This document shows, in pieces, positions 17,916-26,728 of a stretch of 64,000 bases of DNA. A program made the translations under genes and the position numbers. The stretch spans positions 89,173 to 153,172 of the forward strand of contig DIAM01000004.1 of NCBI GenBank assembly GCA_002416505.1, in the 5' to 3' direction. Under the pieces are notes generated by a model. The model was not told where the DNA came from. It did no database searches and worked only from the letters and a program-made list of their open reading frames with translations. Source of the stretch: Gammaproteobacteria bacterium UBA5078 (GTDB lineage: Bacteria; Pseudomonadota; Gammaproteobacteria; Pseudomonadales; Pseudohongiellaceae). Within the stretch, counting starts at the first letter, position 1, and every line of letters begins with the position of its first letter.

Positions 17916-19316
17916 ATGAGCGACAAGACACCCGATGCCATTAAGCCCTGGGGCGGACGTTTCAGCGAACCCACCGATGCCTTCGTGGAACGCTTCACCG
18001 CATCGGTGACTTTCGACAAGCGGCTCTATCACCACGACATCAATGGGTCTATTGCCCACGCTAGCATGCTCGGCAAAGTCGGCATCCTGAGCGAGGCCGA
18101 AGTCCAAGCCATCGTCGCAGGCCTCGAGGCGATTCGTGAAGACATCGTGGCGGGACGCTTCCAATGGTCCGTGGCGCTCGAAGACGTGCACATGAATATC
18201 GAGGCCGAGCTCACTAAACGCATCGGCATGACGGGCAAGAAGCTGCACACCGGCCGCTCGCGCAACGACCAGGTCGCCACGGACATTCGCCTCTATGTGC
18301 GCGATGAGATCGATTCGCTGTGCGGCACTCTCGCCCGCCTGCAGCTTGCCCTGCTCGATCTTGCAGAGCGCGAGGCCGATACCATCATGCCCGGTTTCAC
18401 GCACCTACAGACTGCCCAGCCCATTACCTTCGGCCACCACATGATGGCCTGGTACGAAATGTTGGAGCGCGACTATAGCCGCCTGCAAGACTGTCGCACG
18501 CGCCTGAATGCCTGCCCACTCGGCGCCGCGGCGTTGGCCGGCACCAGCTACCCAATCGAGCGTGAGTACACAGCGCAGCTACTAGGCTTCGACGGCCCCA
18601 CACGCAACTCGCTGGACTCGGTGAGCGACCGCGACTTCGCAATCGAGCTCGCGGCGGCCGGCAGTTTGATCATGACCCACCTGTCGCGCTTCTCGGAAGA
18701 GTTAGTGCTGTGGACCTCGGCTCAGTTCGATTTCGTCGAGCTGCCCGATCGCTTCTGCACCGGGTCCTCGATCATGCCGCAGAAGAAGAACCCCGACGTG
18801 CCGGAACTGGTGCGCGGCAAGACCGGCCGCGTTAACGGCCACTTAGTATCATTGCTAACCCTGATGAAGTCCCAGCCGCTGGCCTATAACAAGGACAATC
18901 AGGAAGACAAGGAGCCCTTGTTCGACATCATCGATACCCTGCGCGATTGCCTCAAGGCCTATGCGGATATGATGCCCGCCATCAAACCCAAGAAGGACAA
19001 TCTCTACAAGGCGGCAAGCAAGGGCTATGCAACCGCCACTGACCTCGCGGACTACCTAGTACGCAAGGGCATTGCTTTCCGGGACGCACACGAGGTCGTA
19101 GGCAAATCGGTGGCCTATGGCATAGCGCAGAAGAAGGATCTTAGCGAGTTCACGCTTGGCGAGTTGCAGCAGTTCTCCGAACATATCGGCGACGATGTGT
19201 TCAAGGTGCTGACCCTCGAGGGTTCTGTACAGGCTCGCAACCATATCGGCGGCACCGCACCCGATCAGGTGCGCGCGGCAGTGGCAAATCGCCGCGCGGC
19301 GCTGGCGGCGCGCTAA
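17916..19316 (+). CDS. argH: Argininosuccinate lyase
   Basis: A 466-residue enzyme that splits argininosuccinate into arginine and fumarate. Family motifs: KPWGGRFSEPTDAFVERF at the N terminus, HTGRSRNDQVATD, TTM-type helix LQTAQPITFGHH and the fumarase/lyase signature GSSIMPQKKNPD with the catalytic serine loop. GGAAG precedes the ATG. Divergent from hemC. Confidence 0.97.
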   Translation: MSDKTPDAIKPWGGRFSEPTDAFVERFTASVTFDKRLYHHDINGSIAHASMLGKVGILSEAEVQAIVAGLEAIREDIVAGRFQWSVALEDVHMNIEAELTKRIGMTGKKLHTGRSRNDQVATDIRLYVRDEIDSLCGTLARLQLALLDLAEREADTIMPGFTHLQTAQPITFGHHMMAWYEMLERDYSRLQDCRTRLNACPLGAAALAGTSYPIEREYTAQLLGFDGPTRNSLDSVSDRDFAIELAAAGSLIMTHLSRFSEELVLWTSAQFDFVELPDRFCTGSSIMPQKKNPDVPELVRGKTGRVNGHLVSLLTLMKSQPLAYNKDNQEDKEPLFDIIDTLRDCLKAYADMMPAIKPKKDNLYKAASKGYATATDLADYLVRKGIAFRDAHEVVGKSVAYGIAQKKDLSEFTLGELQQFSEHIGDDVFKVLTLEGSVQARNHIGGTAPDQVRAAVANRRAALAAR

Positions 19317-19325
19317 GACATGGGC

Positions 19326-19347
19326 TGGCCGGGCGCGCGCCCGGCCA
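19326..19347. terminator. 22-base perfect palindrome between convergent argH and degS-like gene
   Basis: The GC-rich stretch beginning TGGCCGGGCG is fully self-complementary over 22 bases and lies between the two convergent stops. It has no T run on either strand. A role as a bidirectional terminator is likely from its position. Confidence 0.5.
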
Positions 19348-19361
19348 AATCCGACTCGGGC

Positions 19362-20450
19362 CTAGCGTGCTGGTGCGTTAGAGTCCTGCAACTCGATACG
19401 ATAGCTGCGTTTCTCGTTCTCGCGCAGCGTATTGACGGTGACAACATCTCCCGCACGATGATTCTCCAGCGCGTTTAGCAGATCGTCCTCATTCAACACT
19501 ACTTCTTCGTCTATCGCGACGATAACATCCCCCAACATGATGCCTCGTGCGGATTCGCGCAGCCCCCTCATGCCCTCTCGCTCGGGGCTACCGCCTTCGA
19601 TGACATCCATCACGATGACCCCCTCGATGCGCGAGCTTTGGCGATAATAGTCGGCGTATTGCGGCGGTAACATCGCGATCCCAAGGGTCGGGGTCTGCAC
19701 CTTGCCATAGGTGATGAGCTCGGGGACGATCTTCTTGACGATGTTTACTGGAATGGCGAAACCGATGCCGGAACTCGCGCCGGAGGGGCTATAGATGGCG
19801 GTGTTGACCCCCACCAGCTGGCCCAGCGAGTTTAGGAGGGGGCCGCCGGAGTTTCCGGGGTTGATCGCGGCGTCGGTTTGGATAACATCGCGAATCTTAC
19901 GACGGCTTACCGAGTCGATCTCCCGCCCCAGGGCACTAACCACTCCCACGGTAAGTGTTGTATCTAGTCCGAACGGGTTGCCAATTGCGATGACCTTGCG
20001 GCCAACCTCTAGCAAAGACGAATCTCCTATTGCGAGCGGAGCCAATTTCTCACGCGGGGCCTGGATGCGCAGCACCGCGACGTCTTTGTCCGGCTCTACC
20101 CCCACTACCTCGGCCTCATAGGAGGTACCATCTTGCAAGGTGACGGTCAAACGCGAGGCCTGCTGAATGACATGAAAATTGGTCACGACATAGCCGTCAC
20201 GGCTCCAGATGAACCCAGAGCCACTACCCTGCGGAATCTCTTGCGGGTTCAGGGAGTAGAAAGAGCGGCGCACTAGGCGGGAATTGGTAATGTAGACCAC
20301 CGACGGGCTCGCCTGCTTGAAGATCTCGATGTTATTGGCCTCATCGTTCGTCTTGAAATTTTCATAAGACGGTTGTGCCGCTGCAATGGCAGCGACAAGA
20401 TGAAAAAAAGCCATAGTAAACAACAGCAAGAGTGGGCGCGCGTACTTCAT
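19362..20450 (-). CDS. Periplasmic trypsin-like serine protease, DegS/AlgW type
   Basis: A 362-residue HtrA-family protease. A hydrophobic N terminus (about residues 5-25) is a signal peptide or anchor. The catalytic triad is His in TNFHVIQ, Asp in PDKDVAVL and Ser in NPGNSGGPL. A single PDZ domain covers about residues 255-355 (IMLGDVIVAIDEEVV, then DDLLNALENHRAGD). One PDZ domain and this length fit DegS/AlgW, which starts the envelope-stress cascade by cutting the RseA/MucA anti-sigma factor. I took the ATG at 20450, with GGAG 10 bases upstream; a TTG at 20465 is possible. Confidence 0.85.
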   Translation of the reverse strand: MKYARPLLLLFTMAFFHLVAAIAAAQPSYENFKTNDEANNIEIFKQASPSVVYITNSRLVRRSFYSLNPQEIPQGSGSGFIWSRDGYVVTNFHVIQQASRLTVTLQDGTSYEAEVVGVEPDKDVAVLRIQAPREKLAPLAIGDSSLLEVGRKVIAIGNPFGLDTTLTVGVVSALGREIDSVSRRKIRDVIQTDAAINPGNSGGPLLNSLGQLVGVNTAIYSPSGASSGIGFAIPVNIVKKIVPELITYGKVQTPTLGIAMLPPQYADYYRQSSRIEGVIVMDVIEGGSPEREGMRGLRESARGIMLGDVIVAIDEEVVLNEDDLLNALENHRAGDVVTVNTLRENEKRSYRIELQDSNAPAR

Positions 20451-20522
20451 GAATCCTAACTCCAAATCGATTAGTTATTCCCTTATGTGGGAAACCTTCA
20501 CCCATTATTCAAGGCATTGCGC

Positions 20523-20575
20523 TAAGAATTCGGGCAATTGTCATATTAGGACTCTATAATACCCCGCAATTCTTA
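20523..20575 (+). promoter_or_regulatory. Promoter of gap-arsJ flanked by an 8-bp inverted repeat
   Basis: A consensus -10, TATAAT, lies at 20555-20560, 28 bases before the GAPDH start, with no good -35. TAAGAATT (20523-20530) and AATTCTTA (20568-20575) form a perfect inverted repeat enclosing it. The repeat could be a repressor site, but this is an inference; no arsR gene is in the window. Confidence 0.4.
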
Positions 20576-20588
20576 CTTGGGACCCCAC

Positions 20589-21599
20589 ATGAGCATCAAA
20601 ATAGCGATCAATGGGTTTGGCCGCATGGGCCGCTTAGCCCTGCGTGCGGCCTGGCAGTGGCCGGAACTGGAGATTGTCCACATCAACGAGTGTGCAGGTA
20701 GCGCCCAGAGCGCGGCGCACCTGCTCAAGTTCGACTCCCAACATGGCACCTGGCCCGAGCAAGTGGAGGCGAGCGACGACGCGATCCTAATCGGCGCCAA
20801 ACGCATCCCGTTTACCCGTAACCGTGAGCTCGCCGCGACGAACTGGGCGGCTAGTGGCGCGCAGGTGGTGGTGGAATGCACTGGCGCCTTCAAGAGCGCC
20901 GAGGCACTAGCTCCCTACTTCGCACAAGGCGTCGGCAAGGTGGTCGTCTCCGCGCCGCTCAAGGATGGCACCCTCAATATCGTCATGGGGGTGAACCAAC
21001 ACCTGTATGATCCACAGCGCCACGATATCGTCACCGCCGCCTCCTGCACCACCAATTGTCTCGCCCCCGTCGTGGACGTCATTCACAAGAGCTTCGGCAT
21101 TCGGCACGGCAGTATTACGACCATACACGACATCACCAACACTCAGAGTGTACTGGACGAGTACCACAAGGACCTGCGCCGGGCACGTGCCTGCGGACTC
21201 TCCCTCATTCCCACTAGTACGGGCTCGGCCACCGCCATCACCGAGATTTTCCCCGAGCTAAAGGGACGGCTGGACGGTATCGCCGTGCGCGTGCCCATTA
21301 GCAATGCGTCGCTGACCGACTGCGTGTTCGAACTGGACAGCGCGGTGAGTGTGGCCCAGGTCAATGAGGCCTTGCGCAGCGCAGCGGACGGTCGCCTGCA
21401 AGGCATATTAGGCTATGAGGAGCGTCCACTGGTCTCGGTCGACTATCTGAACGATCCTCGCTCCAGCATTATCGATGCGCTCTCCACACGCGTAACCAAT
21501 GGCACGCAGGTGAAGATTCTCGCATGGTATGACAATGAGATCGGCTATGTTCACCGCATGATGGAGCTCGCCCGCATGGTGGGACGGTCTCTCGCATAG
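20589..21599 (+). CDS. gap: ArsJ-associated glyceraldehyde-3-phosphate dehydrogenase
   Basis: A 336-residue GAPDH with the Rossmann start INGFGRMGRLALRAAW, catalytic Cys in ASCTTNCLAP, and LPTSTGSA-type phosphate loop LIPTSTGSATAI. Position 11 bases upstream of arsJ identifies it as the arsenic-linked paralogue. It forms 1-arseno-3-phosphoglycerate from glyceraldehyde-3-phosphate and arsenate, which ArsJ exports. The second nucleotide-binding acidic residue is in HINEC rather than the usual IND, as in Epd-like and ArsJ-linked forms. The ATG at 20589 gives the family N terminus. Confidence 0.9.
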   Translation: MSIKIAINGFGRMGRLALRAAWQWPELEIVHINECAGSAQSAAHLLKFDSQHGTWPEQVEASDDAILIGAKRIPFTRNRELAATNWAASGAQVVVECTGAFKSAEALAPYFAQGVGKVVVSAPLKDGTLNIVMGVNQHLYDPQRHDIVTAASCTTNCLAPVVDVIHKSFGIRHGSITTIHDITNTQSVLDEYHKDLRRARACGLSLIPTSTGSATAITEIFPELKGRLDGIAVRVPISNASLTDCVFELDSAVSVAQVNEALRSAADGRLQGILGYEERPLVSVDYLNDPRSSIIDALSTRVTNGTQVKILAWYDNEIGYVHRMMELARMVGRSLA

Positions 21600-21609
21600 G
21601 AAGGTATTC

Positions 21610-22788
21610 GTGAGCCCGACTCTGCGACACAACCCAATCGCCCAATATATCGTCGTCACCGCTAGCTATTGGGCATTCACCTTGAGCGACGGCGCGCTGC
21701 GCATGCTCGTGGTGCTATTCTTTCATGAACTAGGCTACAGCCCGCTCGAGGTCGCCTCGTTATTCCTGCTCTACGAATTCTTCGGCATGGTCACTAATCT
21801 GTTTGGGGGCTGGCTGGCGAGTCGGATCGGCCTGAATATGACGATGAGCGCGGGCTTATTGCTACAAGTATTGGCACTGGCGATGCTATTGGCGCAGCCC
21901 AGCATGCTCACGATCCCCTACGTGATGCTCGCCCAAGCCCTGTCCGGAATCGCGAAAGACCTCAACAAGATGAGCGCCAAGAGCAGTATCAAGGCATTGG
22001 TCAAAGACGATGGCGGGCTATACCGCTGGGTGGCTCTACTCACTGGCTCCAAGAATACCCTAAAAGGGGCGGGCTTCTTCCTTGGCGGAGCACTGCTCGC
22101 GGCCTGGGGTTTCCGCGGCGCAATCGCGACCTTATTGGTACTCCTTATAGCGGCACTCATATTCAGCGTCGTCCTCTTAGAACAGCGCGCCGGCGTCGCC
22201 AGCTTCAAACCCAAATTCCGCGACATCTTCTCGAAGAGTCCGGCCATCAATAGACTCTCCGCCGCCCGTTTCTCCCTCTTCGCCTCGCGCGATATCTGGT
22301 TTGTTGTGGCACTGCCGGTATACCTACAAAGCCAACTCGGCTGGACCTACCTCGCCGTCGGCAGCCTGCTGGCGAGCTGGCTGATCGCCTATGGTGCAGT
22401 GCAGGCTTTCGCCCCGCGCATTACCGGCACCAAACCCGACGGCAGGAGCGCGTATCTCTGGGCTGCCATTCTGACCGTCTTGCCTGCGGCTATCGGCACT
22501 GCCTTGCTACTCGATTGGCATGTGCAGACGGTGTTGGTGCTTGGGCTGCTCATCTTCGGCGCCGTATTCGCGATCAACTCTTCGGTGCACTCCTATCTCA
22601 TCGTCGCTTGGGCCAGACAGGATGGTGTGTCATTGGATGTGGGTTTTTACTATATGGCCAATGCCGCCGGACGCCTCGTCGCGACGATACTATCGGGTTT
22701 AATCTATCAACAATGGGGACTGGCTGCCTGCCTGTTCGGCTCCGCCGCGCTCGTCTTAAGCTCAGCCTTGCTCGCGCGAAAATTATAG
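21610..22788 (+). CDS. arsJ: Organoarsenical efflux MFS transporter ArsJ
   Basis: A 392-residue, roughly 10-12 TM major facilitator protein. ASYWAFTLSDGALRMLVVLFFH, SPLEVASLFLLYEFFGMVTNLFGGWL and LSGIAKDLNKMSAKSSIK are family hallmarks of ArsJ. ArsJ extrudes the unstable 1-arseno-3-phosphoglycerate, giving arsenate resistance. The GTG start has an excellent AGGAAGG. Operon with the GAPDH gene upstream. No arsR, arsC, acr3 or arsB is nearby. Confidence 0.92.
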   Translation: MSPTLRHNPIAQYIVVTASYWAFTLSDGALRMLVVLFFHELGYSPLEVASLFLLYEFFGMVTNLFGGWLASRIGLNMTMSAGLLLQVLALAMLLAQPSMLTIPYVMLAQALSGIAKDLNKMSAKSSIKALVKDDGGLYRWVALLTGSKNTLKGAGFFLGGALLAAWGFRGAIATLLVLLIAALIFSVVLLEQRAGVASFKPKFRDIFSKSPAINRLSAARFSLFASRDIWFVVALPVYLQSQLGWTYLAVGSLLASWLIAYGAVQAFAPRITGTKPDGRSAYLWAAILTVLPAAIGTALLLDWHVQTVLVLGLLIFGAVFAINSSVHSYLIVAWARQDGVSLDVGFYYMANAAGRLVATILSGLIYQQWGLAACLFGSAALVLSSALLARKL

Positions 22789-22822
22789 AGCGCGAGTATT
22801 GCGTGCTCGCTTTACAGTCGCG

Positions 22823-23803
22823 TCACTCGCCTGTGCAGGCCGCGCTGCTCACAACACTATTCTTGCCAGCCTCCTTCGCGCTATACATCGCTCTATCGGC
22901 GCGCTCTAACCATTGGCTCGCGGTCTCGCCCTGTTCAAACTCCGCCACTCCAATTGAAACAGTCAGCGTTTCCGAAATACTCGCCAGCTCCACAGCTAGC
23001 AACTCGCGAATGTCCTCTGCCAGTTTGCAGGCGGTCTGCTGCGTTGAACTCACTGCGAGAATAATAAACTCGTCGCCTCCGTAGCGGTAGAGATCATCGG
23101 TCGCTCGAATTCTCTCTGCGGTAGTGCCGACGACACGCTTCAATACGGTGTCGCCAGTGATATGACCCAACTGATCGTTTACGCGTTTGAAATTGTCCAG
23201 ATCCAACAAAATCGCCGACATCGGCTCACCTGTGCGCCGGTGACTGGAGATTAATTGCTCGATGCGTTTGAACAATGCACGGCGATTGCCAGCACCGGTC
23301 AAGGGGTCTTCGGAGGAGAGTTGCAATAGCTGATCGCGCTGCTTATTGCGCTGATTGGCGAAAACGAAGGCGAATAATATGCAGGCGAGTAATGACAGAA
23401 ATAACTTGCTGAACTCGAACAGACCCACAAACTGCACGAGCCCGATGGAGACGGCCAACAGCGCGACCGAGGTCAAGCCCAACGCCAAACGCGAAGAGGC
23501 GAGGAAGAAGGTAGCGATAATTACCGGATACAGGAAATACAGATCGGCAGGCCCCAATAAGAATACATTCGCCACCATGCCACACAGGGCTAGAGCGGCT
23601 AGGCACTGCCCGGCAATCAGCGCCTTGTGCGTGCGGTATACATAGGCGAGCACGGCACTAGAGGCAACAAAACCGCCAGTATCGATGATCGACACGATCA
23701 AATCCCCGCGCAGGAAACGCAAGATAGCGAAAGGAAACAGGCCGAGCATGCAGATGCCGCACAGCAGTAATACGATGATCTCTTCGTTCGATCTAGCTTT
23801 CAT
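22823..23803 (-). CDS. Membrane diguanylate cyclase (GGDEF)
   Basis: A 326-residue protein. Residues 8-150 form five or six TM helices with no recognised sensor name. Residues 165-320 form a GGDEF domain with LTGAGNRRALF, LLDLDNFKRVND and the active site YRYGGDEF. RATD lies five residues before GGDEF, so the inhibitory I-site is present. It should make cyclic di-GMP and be product-inhibited. Single gene; a weak hairpin (22788-22808) separates it from arsJ. Confidence 0.92.
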   Translation of the reverse strand: MKARSNEEIIVLLLCGICMLGLFPFAILRFLRGDLIVSIIDTGGFVASSAVLAYVYRTHKALIAGQCLAALALCGMVANVFLLGPADLYFLYPVIIATFFLASSRLALGLTSVALLAVSIGLVQFVGLFEFSKLFLSLLACILFAFVFANQRNKQRDQLLQLSSEDPLTGAGNRRALFKRIEQLISSHRRTGEPMSAILLDLDNFKRVNDQLGHITGDTVLKRVVGTTAERIRATDDLYRYGGDEFIILAVSSTQQTACKLAEDIRELLAVELASISETLTVSIGVAEFEQGETASQWLERADRAMYSAKEAGKNSVVSSAACTGE

Positions 23804-23877
23804 TCGTGTCCCTAAATTACTTAAGGCAACGACCCATCATAACAAAAGTCGAAGCAATGCTCGCGCTCATATGCCAC

Positions 23878-24345
23878 TCACCTGAGCAGCATCTCACCTA
23901 TCATGCCAAGCATGAAGCCTAGCACAGCCCCCATAGGGGGTCCCCAATGTTTTTCCAATTTAACCTTCGACGCAATATCTTGGAAGACCGATTAGAGTAT
24001 GCCGCCAGCAGCGATCATGACCGCCGTTGTCGAGTCGGGGTGATAATCGTTAGGCCAATAATAGCCCCCCACGGCAGACAATTGCCCGAGAAAGACCATC
24101 GCGGTAAAACTAAGGATGATGGTACGGCGACGAAAATTCTCGGAGCAGGAAAGTTCTCGGTACGCCTTGAAGCCTTCAGGGAAATTCTGCAACGCGATGC
24201 GCACCGCTAATAGAAATGCCGGGCTATTGCCGATTGCGAATGCCGCACCCAAGGCCAGAGGATCGGGGATGAAGTCCAGCAACATGGCGCCTAGCGGCAT
24301 AGCGAGCCCAGCGCCTAGAGTCAGAAGAAACAGCAACTCATTCAT
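23878..24345 (-). pseudogene. ZIP-family metal transporter remnant with in-frame stop and internal deletion
   Basis: Translated leftward from ATG at 24345 the frame reads MNELLFLLTLGAGLAMPLG, then at once MLLDFIPDPLALGAAFA and ALQNFPEGFKAYREL, a ZIP metal-site helix. It then meets TAA at 23992-23994. After this stop the same frame continues SVFQDIASKVKLEKHWGPPM, the ordinary ZIP C terminus (AAGGILYLxFQDIA...HWxPP), to TGA at 23878. The stop sits where family members have Tyr or similar. The stretch between the first TM and LLDFIP, about 100 residues in intact ZIP proteins, is missing. Two lesions make loss of function likely. Confidence 0.82.
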
Positions 24346-24387
24346 CGCCTTGTCGCTGACTCCATCGCAGTGCAAAACCGCGCACTA

Positions 24388-24993
24388 CTAATTCACCGAC
24401 TGGCGTTGCGAGAGCTTGAACAGCAAACCCTTGCGAACACTCGGCCATTCGCTGTCCAGTATTGAAAAAACCACAGTATCGCGATATGCGCCATCAGCTT
24501 CGATGCTGTGATTGCGCAACACGCCATCTTGTTTAGCGCCGAGACGAGCGATTGCCGCGCGGGACGCATGGTTGTGCCAATGCGTACGAAACTCTACGGC
24601 AATGGCACGCAACTGTACAAAGGCATGTTCTAGGAGAAGCCGTTTACATTCGGTATTGACGCTCGTTTTTTGGAACGATTGACTATACCAAGTGTAGCCG
24701 ATCTCGACACGCCGATGCTGCACCACGGCATTGCAGTAGCGCGTACTGCCTATGATATTACCGCTGCGCTTATGCTCCACCACGAAAGGGATGCTGAGCC
24801 CTTGCGCCTGATCATTCAAGGCGGTGGCAATGTATTGATCGATTGTTTGCGCAGACGGCACGCTGGTGAACCAGAGACTCCAAAGCGCGCCATCTTGCGC
24901 TGCCTTGAGCAGAGCGTCGCGGTCCTCACTGCGCAGGGGCCGCAGGCGTACCGACTCACCCTCCAGTTGCACTTCTTGCAACCAAGTTTCCAT
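24388..24993 (-). CDS. GNAT acetyltransferase, RimJ/RimL-like
   Basis: A 201-residue acyl-CoA N-acyltransferase: VRLRPLRSEDRDALLKAAQDG at the N terminus, FVVEHKRSGNIIGSTRY as the central strands, VEIGYTWYSQSFQKTSVNTECKRLLLEHAF as the acetyl-CoA region, and SRAAIARLGAKQDGVLR near the end. This is the common GNAT subgroup that acetylates protein N termini or small amines; the substrate is unknown. AAAGAGG precedes the ATG. It lies next to the ZIP pseudogene on the same strand. Confidence 0.88.
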   Translation of the reverse strand: METWLQEVQLEGESVRLRPLRSEDRDALLKAAQDGALWSLWFTSVPSAQTIDQYIATALNDQAQGLSIPFVVEHKRSGNIIGSTRYCNAVVQHRRVEIGYTWYSQSFQKTSVNTECKRLLLEHAFVQLRAIAVEFRTHWHNHASRAAIARLGAKQDGVLRNHSIEADGAYRDTVVFSILDSEWPSVRKGLLFKLSQRQSVN

Positions 24994-25045
24994 TAAACCT
25001 CTTTACGACTCTTCATTCTTGACACATTAGATACCACTTCGCTCT

Positions 25046-25456
25046 CTACGCCTTAAAAAGGGGGCGCGCACGCCATAGAGCAACCGTTGGAATAACGAAT
25101 AGCAAGCTAACCAGTACGCCAAGAAAGGACGGAGCCCCGTCACCTTGCACGAAGCCATATACCAACATAGCAATCACCACTTGTGCGCAGTACACCGCGG
25201 CCCAGGGCCACATCCACTTTTTCATCTTCCAAATGCCATAACTTCCTGCACCATAGATAAGCCAATGCAGAGGCTCTGTAAGCTTGGCTGGCCAGCCTGT
25301 TAGTTTATAGCCGAACCAAACCTCTTCCCAGTTGGCATAGGGCTTAGTGAACATATCGAATGGCATATATAGAAATGTCATATAGATGCAGAAGATCCAA
25401 ATTAGACTTAACCACCAAGGACGCTTGTTGAGTTCCTGCTTGAGCTTCTTCACCAC
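25046..25456 (-). CDS. Hypothetical four-TM membrane protein
   Basis: A 136-residue protein with about four hydrophobic segments (residues 14-34, 62-75, 81-100 and 108-128) separated by Trp-rich turns, e.g. RPWWLSLIWIF and KMKKWMWPWAA. The start is a GTG after AGGAAG. No family recognised. It follows the next-upstream hypothetical gene by 22 bases on the same strand, so the two are probably one transcript. Confidence 0.65.
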   Translation of the reverse strand: MVKKLKQELNKRPWWLSLIWIFCIYMTFLYMPFDMFTKPYANWEEVWFGYKLTGWPAKLTEPLHWLIYGAGSYGIWKMKKWMWPWAAVYCAQVVIAMLVYGFVQGDGAPSFLGVLVSLLFVIPTVALWRARPLFKA

Positions 25457-25478
25457 AATGTCTTCCTATCTTTTTAAC

Positions 25479-26024
25479 TCAAAGTTTCGAAGAGACTAAA
25501 TTAAAGGACCACCAATCGTCGGGGCGTTGCGCATCCGGCGGTGGTGCCGGGTTGAGATCGTCGGCGACTAGCTGAAGCTTGCTCACCCGTGCCGCCCAAG
25601 CCCGATCTAGCTCTGCATTGTCCAAGACTCTCTTAAACTTCACTGGGTACACCAATTGATTGAGCCGCAGCTGCCCCTCTTCATTGGGGCCGACAATTCC
25701 AGACCAATACTTGTCAGCGCAGAAGGAACAGCTTAAATAGAGTTTGCCATCAGGGACAGCCATGCAATTGAGATTGATCGAGTGTGGGCGAATACCCGCC
25801 CACATTTGCACTTGGCAAAGAGGCACCTCGTTCGCGAAGGACCAATCGCTAACGGGGGCCTCCACTCGTTCTCCAAACAAGAACCCCCCTGGCGTGCGAT
25901 CGCAAGGACATATGGACGAGTACAAGATAAACCCGGCTACGGCAAAGACGCAGAGGGAGATCAGGAGTCCACCGACCACTAAACCGGTATACGATGGCGA
26001 GCTATTGGGCGCTTCTTGGGTCAT
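25479..26024 (-). CDS. Hypothetical membrane-anchored protein
   Basis: A 181-residue protein. One TM helix at residues 13-36 (YTGLVVGGLLISLCVFAVAG) is followed by an exported domain holding several cysteines (SSICPCDR, PLCQVQ, NLNCMA, LSCSFCADK). That could form disulfides or a metal site. A Pro-rich linker lies near the C terminus. I prefer the ATG at 26024, with AAGAGG upstream, over a start at 26090. No family recognised. Confidence 0.62.
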   Translation of the reverse strand: MTQEAPNSSPSYTGLVVGGLLISLCVFAVAGFILYSSICPCDRTPGGFLFGERVEAPVSDWSFANEVPLCQVQMWAGIRPHSINLNCMAVPDGKLYLSCSFCADKYWSGIVGPNEEGQLRLNQLVYPVKFKRVLDNAELDRAWAARVSKLQLVADDLNPAPPPDAQRPDDWWSFNLVSSKL

Positions 26025-26211
26025 TTCAGCCTCTTTTATTCTTGTAAATATGCTCAAAAACCTTACGGACCCGTTTTGGGGTTCGCTCATACTAACGACT
26101 TCACGGTGTAGGCGAAACAGCTATGTGCTACCAACCGCAATGCCTCTTTACGGCCTAGCCCATCGGGGCGCTCTTCTCAACATCAAGGCCTTGAGTCGCG
26201 GGTGCTGCGAA

Positions 26212-26580
26212 TTAACACGCGTCATCTACAATATTCGTCCACACCGCCAGCTCATTGCCACTAGGTTCGGTGAACTGGAAACGACGCCCGCCGGGGAATT
26301 CGAAGGTGGCTTTAGTGATAGTCCCGCCGCTGTCCTGTACCTGAGCAATGGATGCCTCGATGGAATCGGTGAACAACACCACCAACACACCACCGCTCGC
26401 AGTCGTCGAGGCTAGCTCTGCGCGATAGAACCCCCCCTCGACGCCGGCGTTGTTGAACGCAATATAGTCAGGACCATAGTCCTGAAACTCCCAGTCGAAT
26501 GCGTCTTCAAAAAATTTCTTTGTCGCAGCCAAGTCCGCTGCGGCGAATTCGATATAGTTTATGTGCTTTGCCGTCATCAT
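26212..26580 (-). CDS. Single-domain VOC (glyoxalase-like) protein
   Basis: A 122-residue cytoplasmic protein with one complete VOC fold: INYIEFAAADLAATKKFFEDAFDWEFQDYGPDYIAF, then GGVLVVLFTDSIEASIAQVQDSGGTI, FPGGRRFQFTEPSGNELAVW. This is the widespread YdcJ/PhnB-like VOC subgroup. No catalytic role can be assigned. GGAGG lies upstream of the first of two ATG codons. Confidence 0.85.
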   Translation of the reverse strand: MMTAKHINYIEFAAADLAATKKFFEDAFDWEFQDYGPDYIAFNNAGVEGGFYRAELASTTASGGVLVVLFTDSIEASIAQVQDSGGTITKATFEFPGGRRFQFTEPSGNELAVWTNIVDDAC

Positions 26581-26644
26581 GGTTTCAACCCTCCTTACAA
26601 TGAGATTTCCTCCAGTGCTTTAGGTTAGCATAAGAACTCTCGAC

Positions 26645-26674
26645 AAAAAAAAGGGGCGGGCTCTCGCCCACCCC
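26645..26674 (-). terminator. Strong Rho-independent terminator, leftward
   Basis: On the minus strand a 9-bp GC stem (GGGGTGGGC with GCCCGCCCC, one G-T pair, GAGA tetraloop) is followed by eight T. It lies 54 bases beyond the stop of the Gly-Gln-repeat protein gene at 26729 and must end that transcript. Confidence 0.88.
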
Positions 26675-26728
26675 CAAAACTTCATATCTGCGCCAATCGC
26701 GGCCTACTCGGTCACGCTGGCAAAATCC

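Noticed and set aside
17859..18404. 181-codon open frame on the minus strand covering the argH start
   Set aside because: It overlaps the argH promoter and first 160 codons, has no recognisable motif, and argH is certain.
20589..21599. Reading of the GAPDH gene as the glycolytic gap or as epd
   Set aside because: Immediate coupling to arsJ and sequence features such as HINEC fit the arsenic-linked paralogue better.
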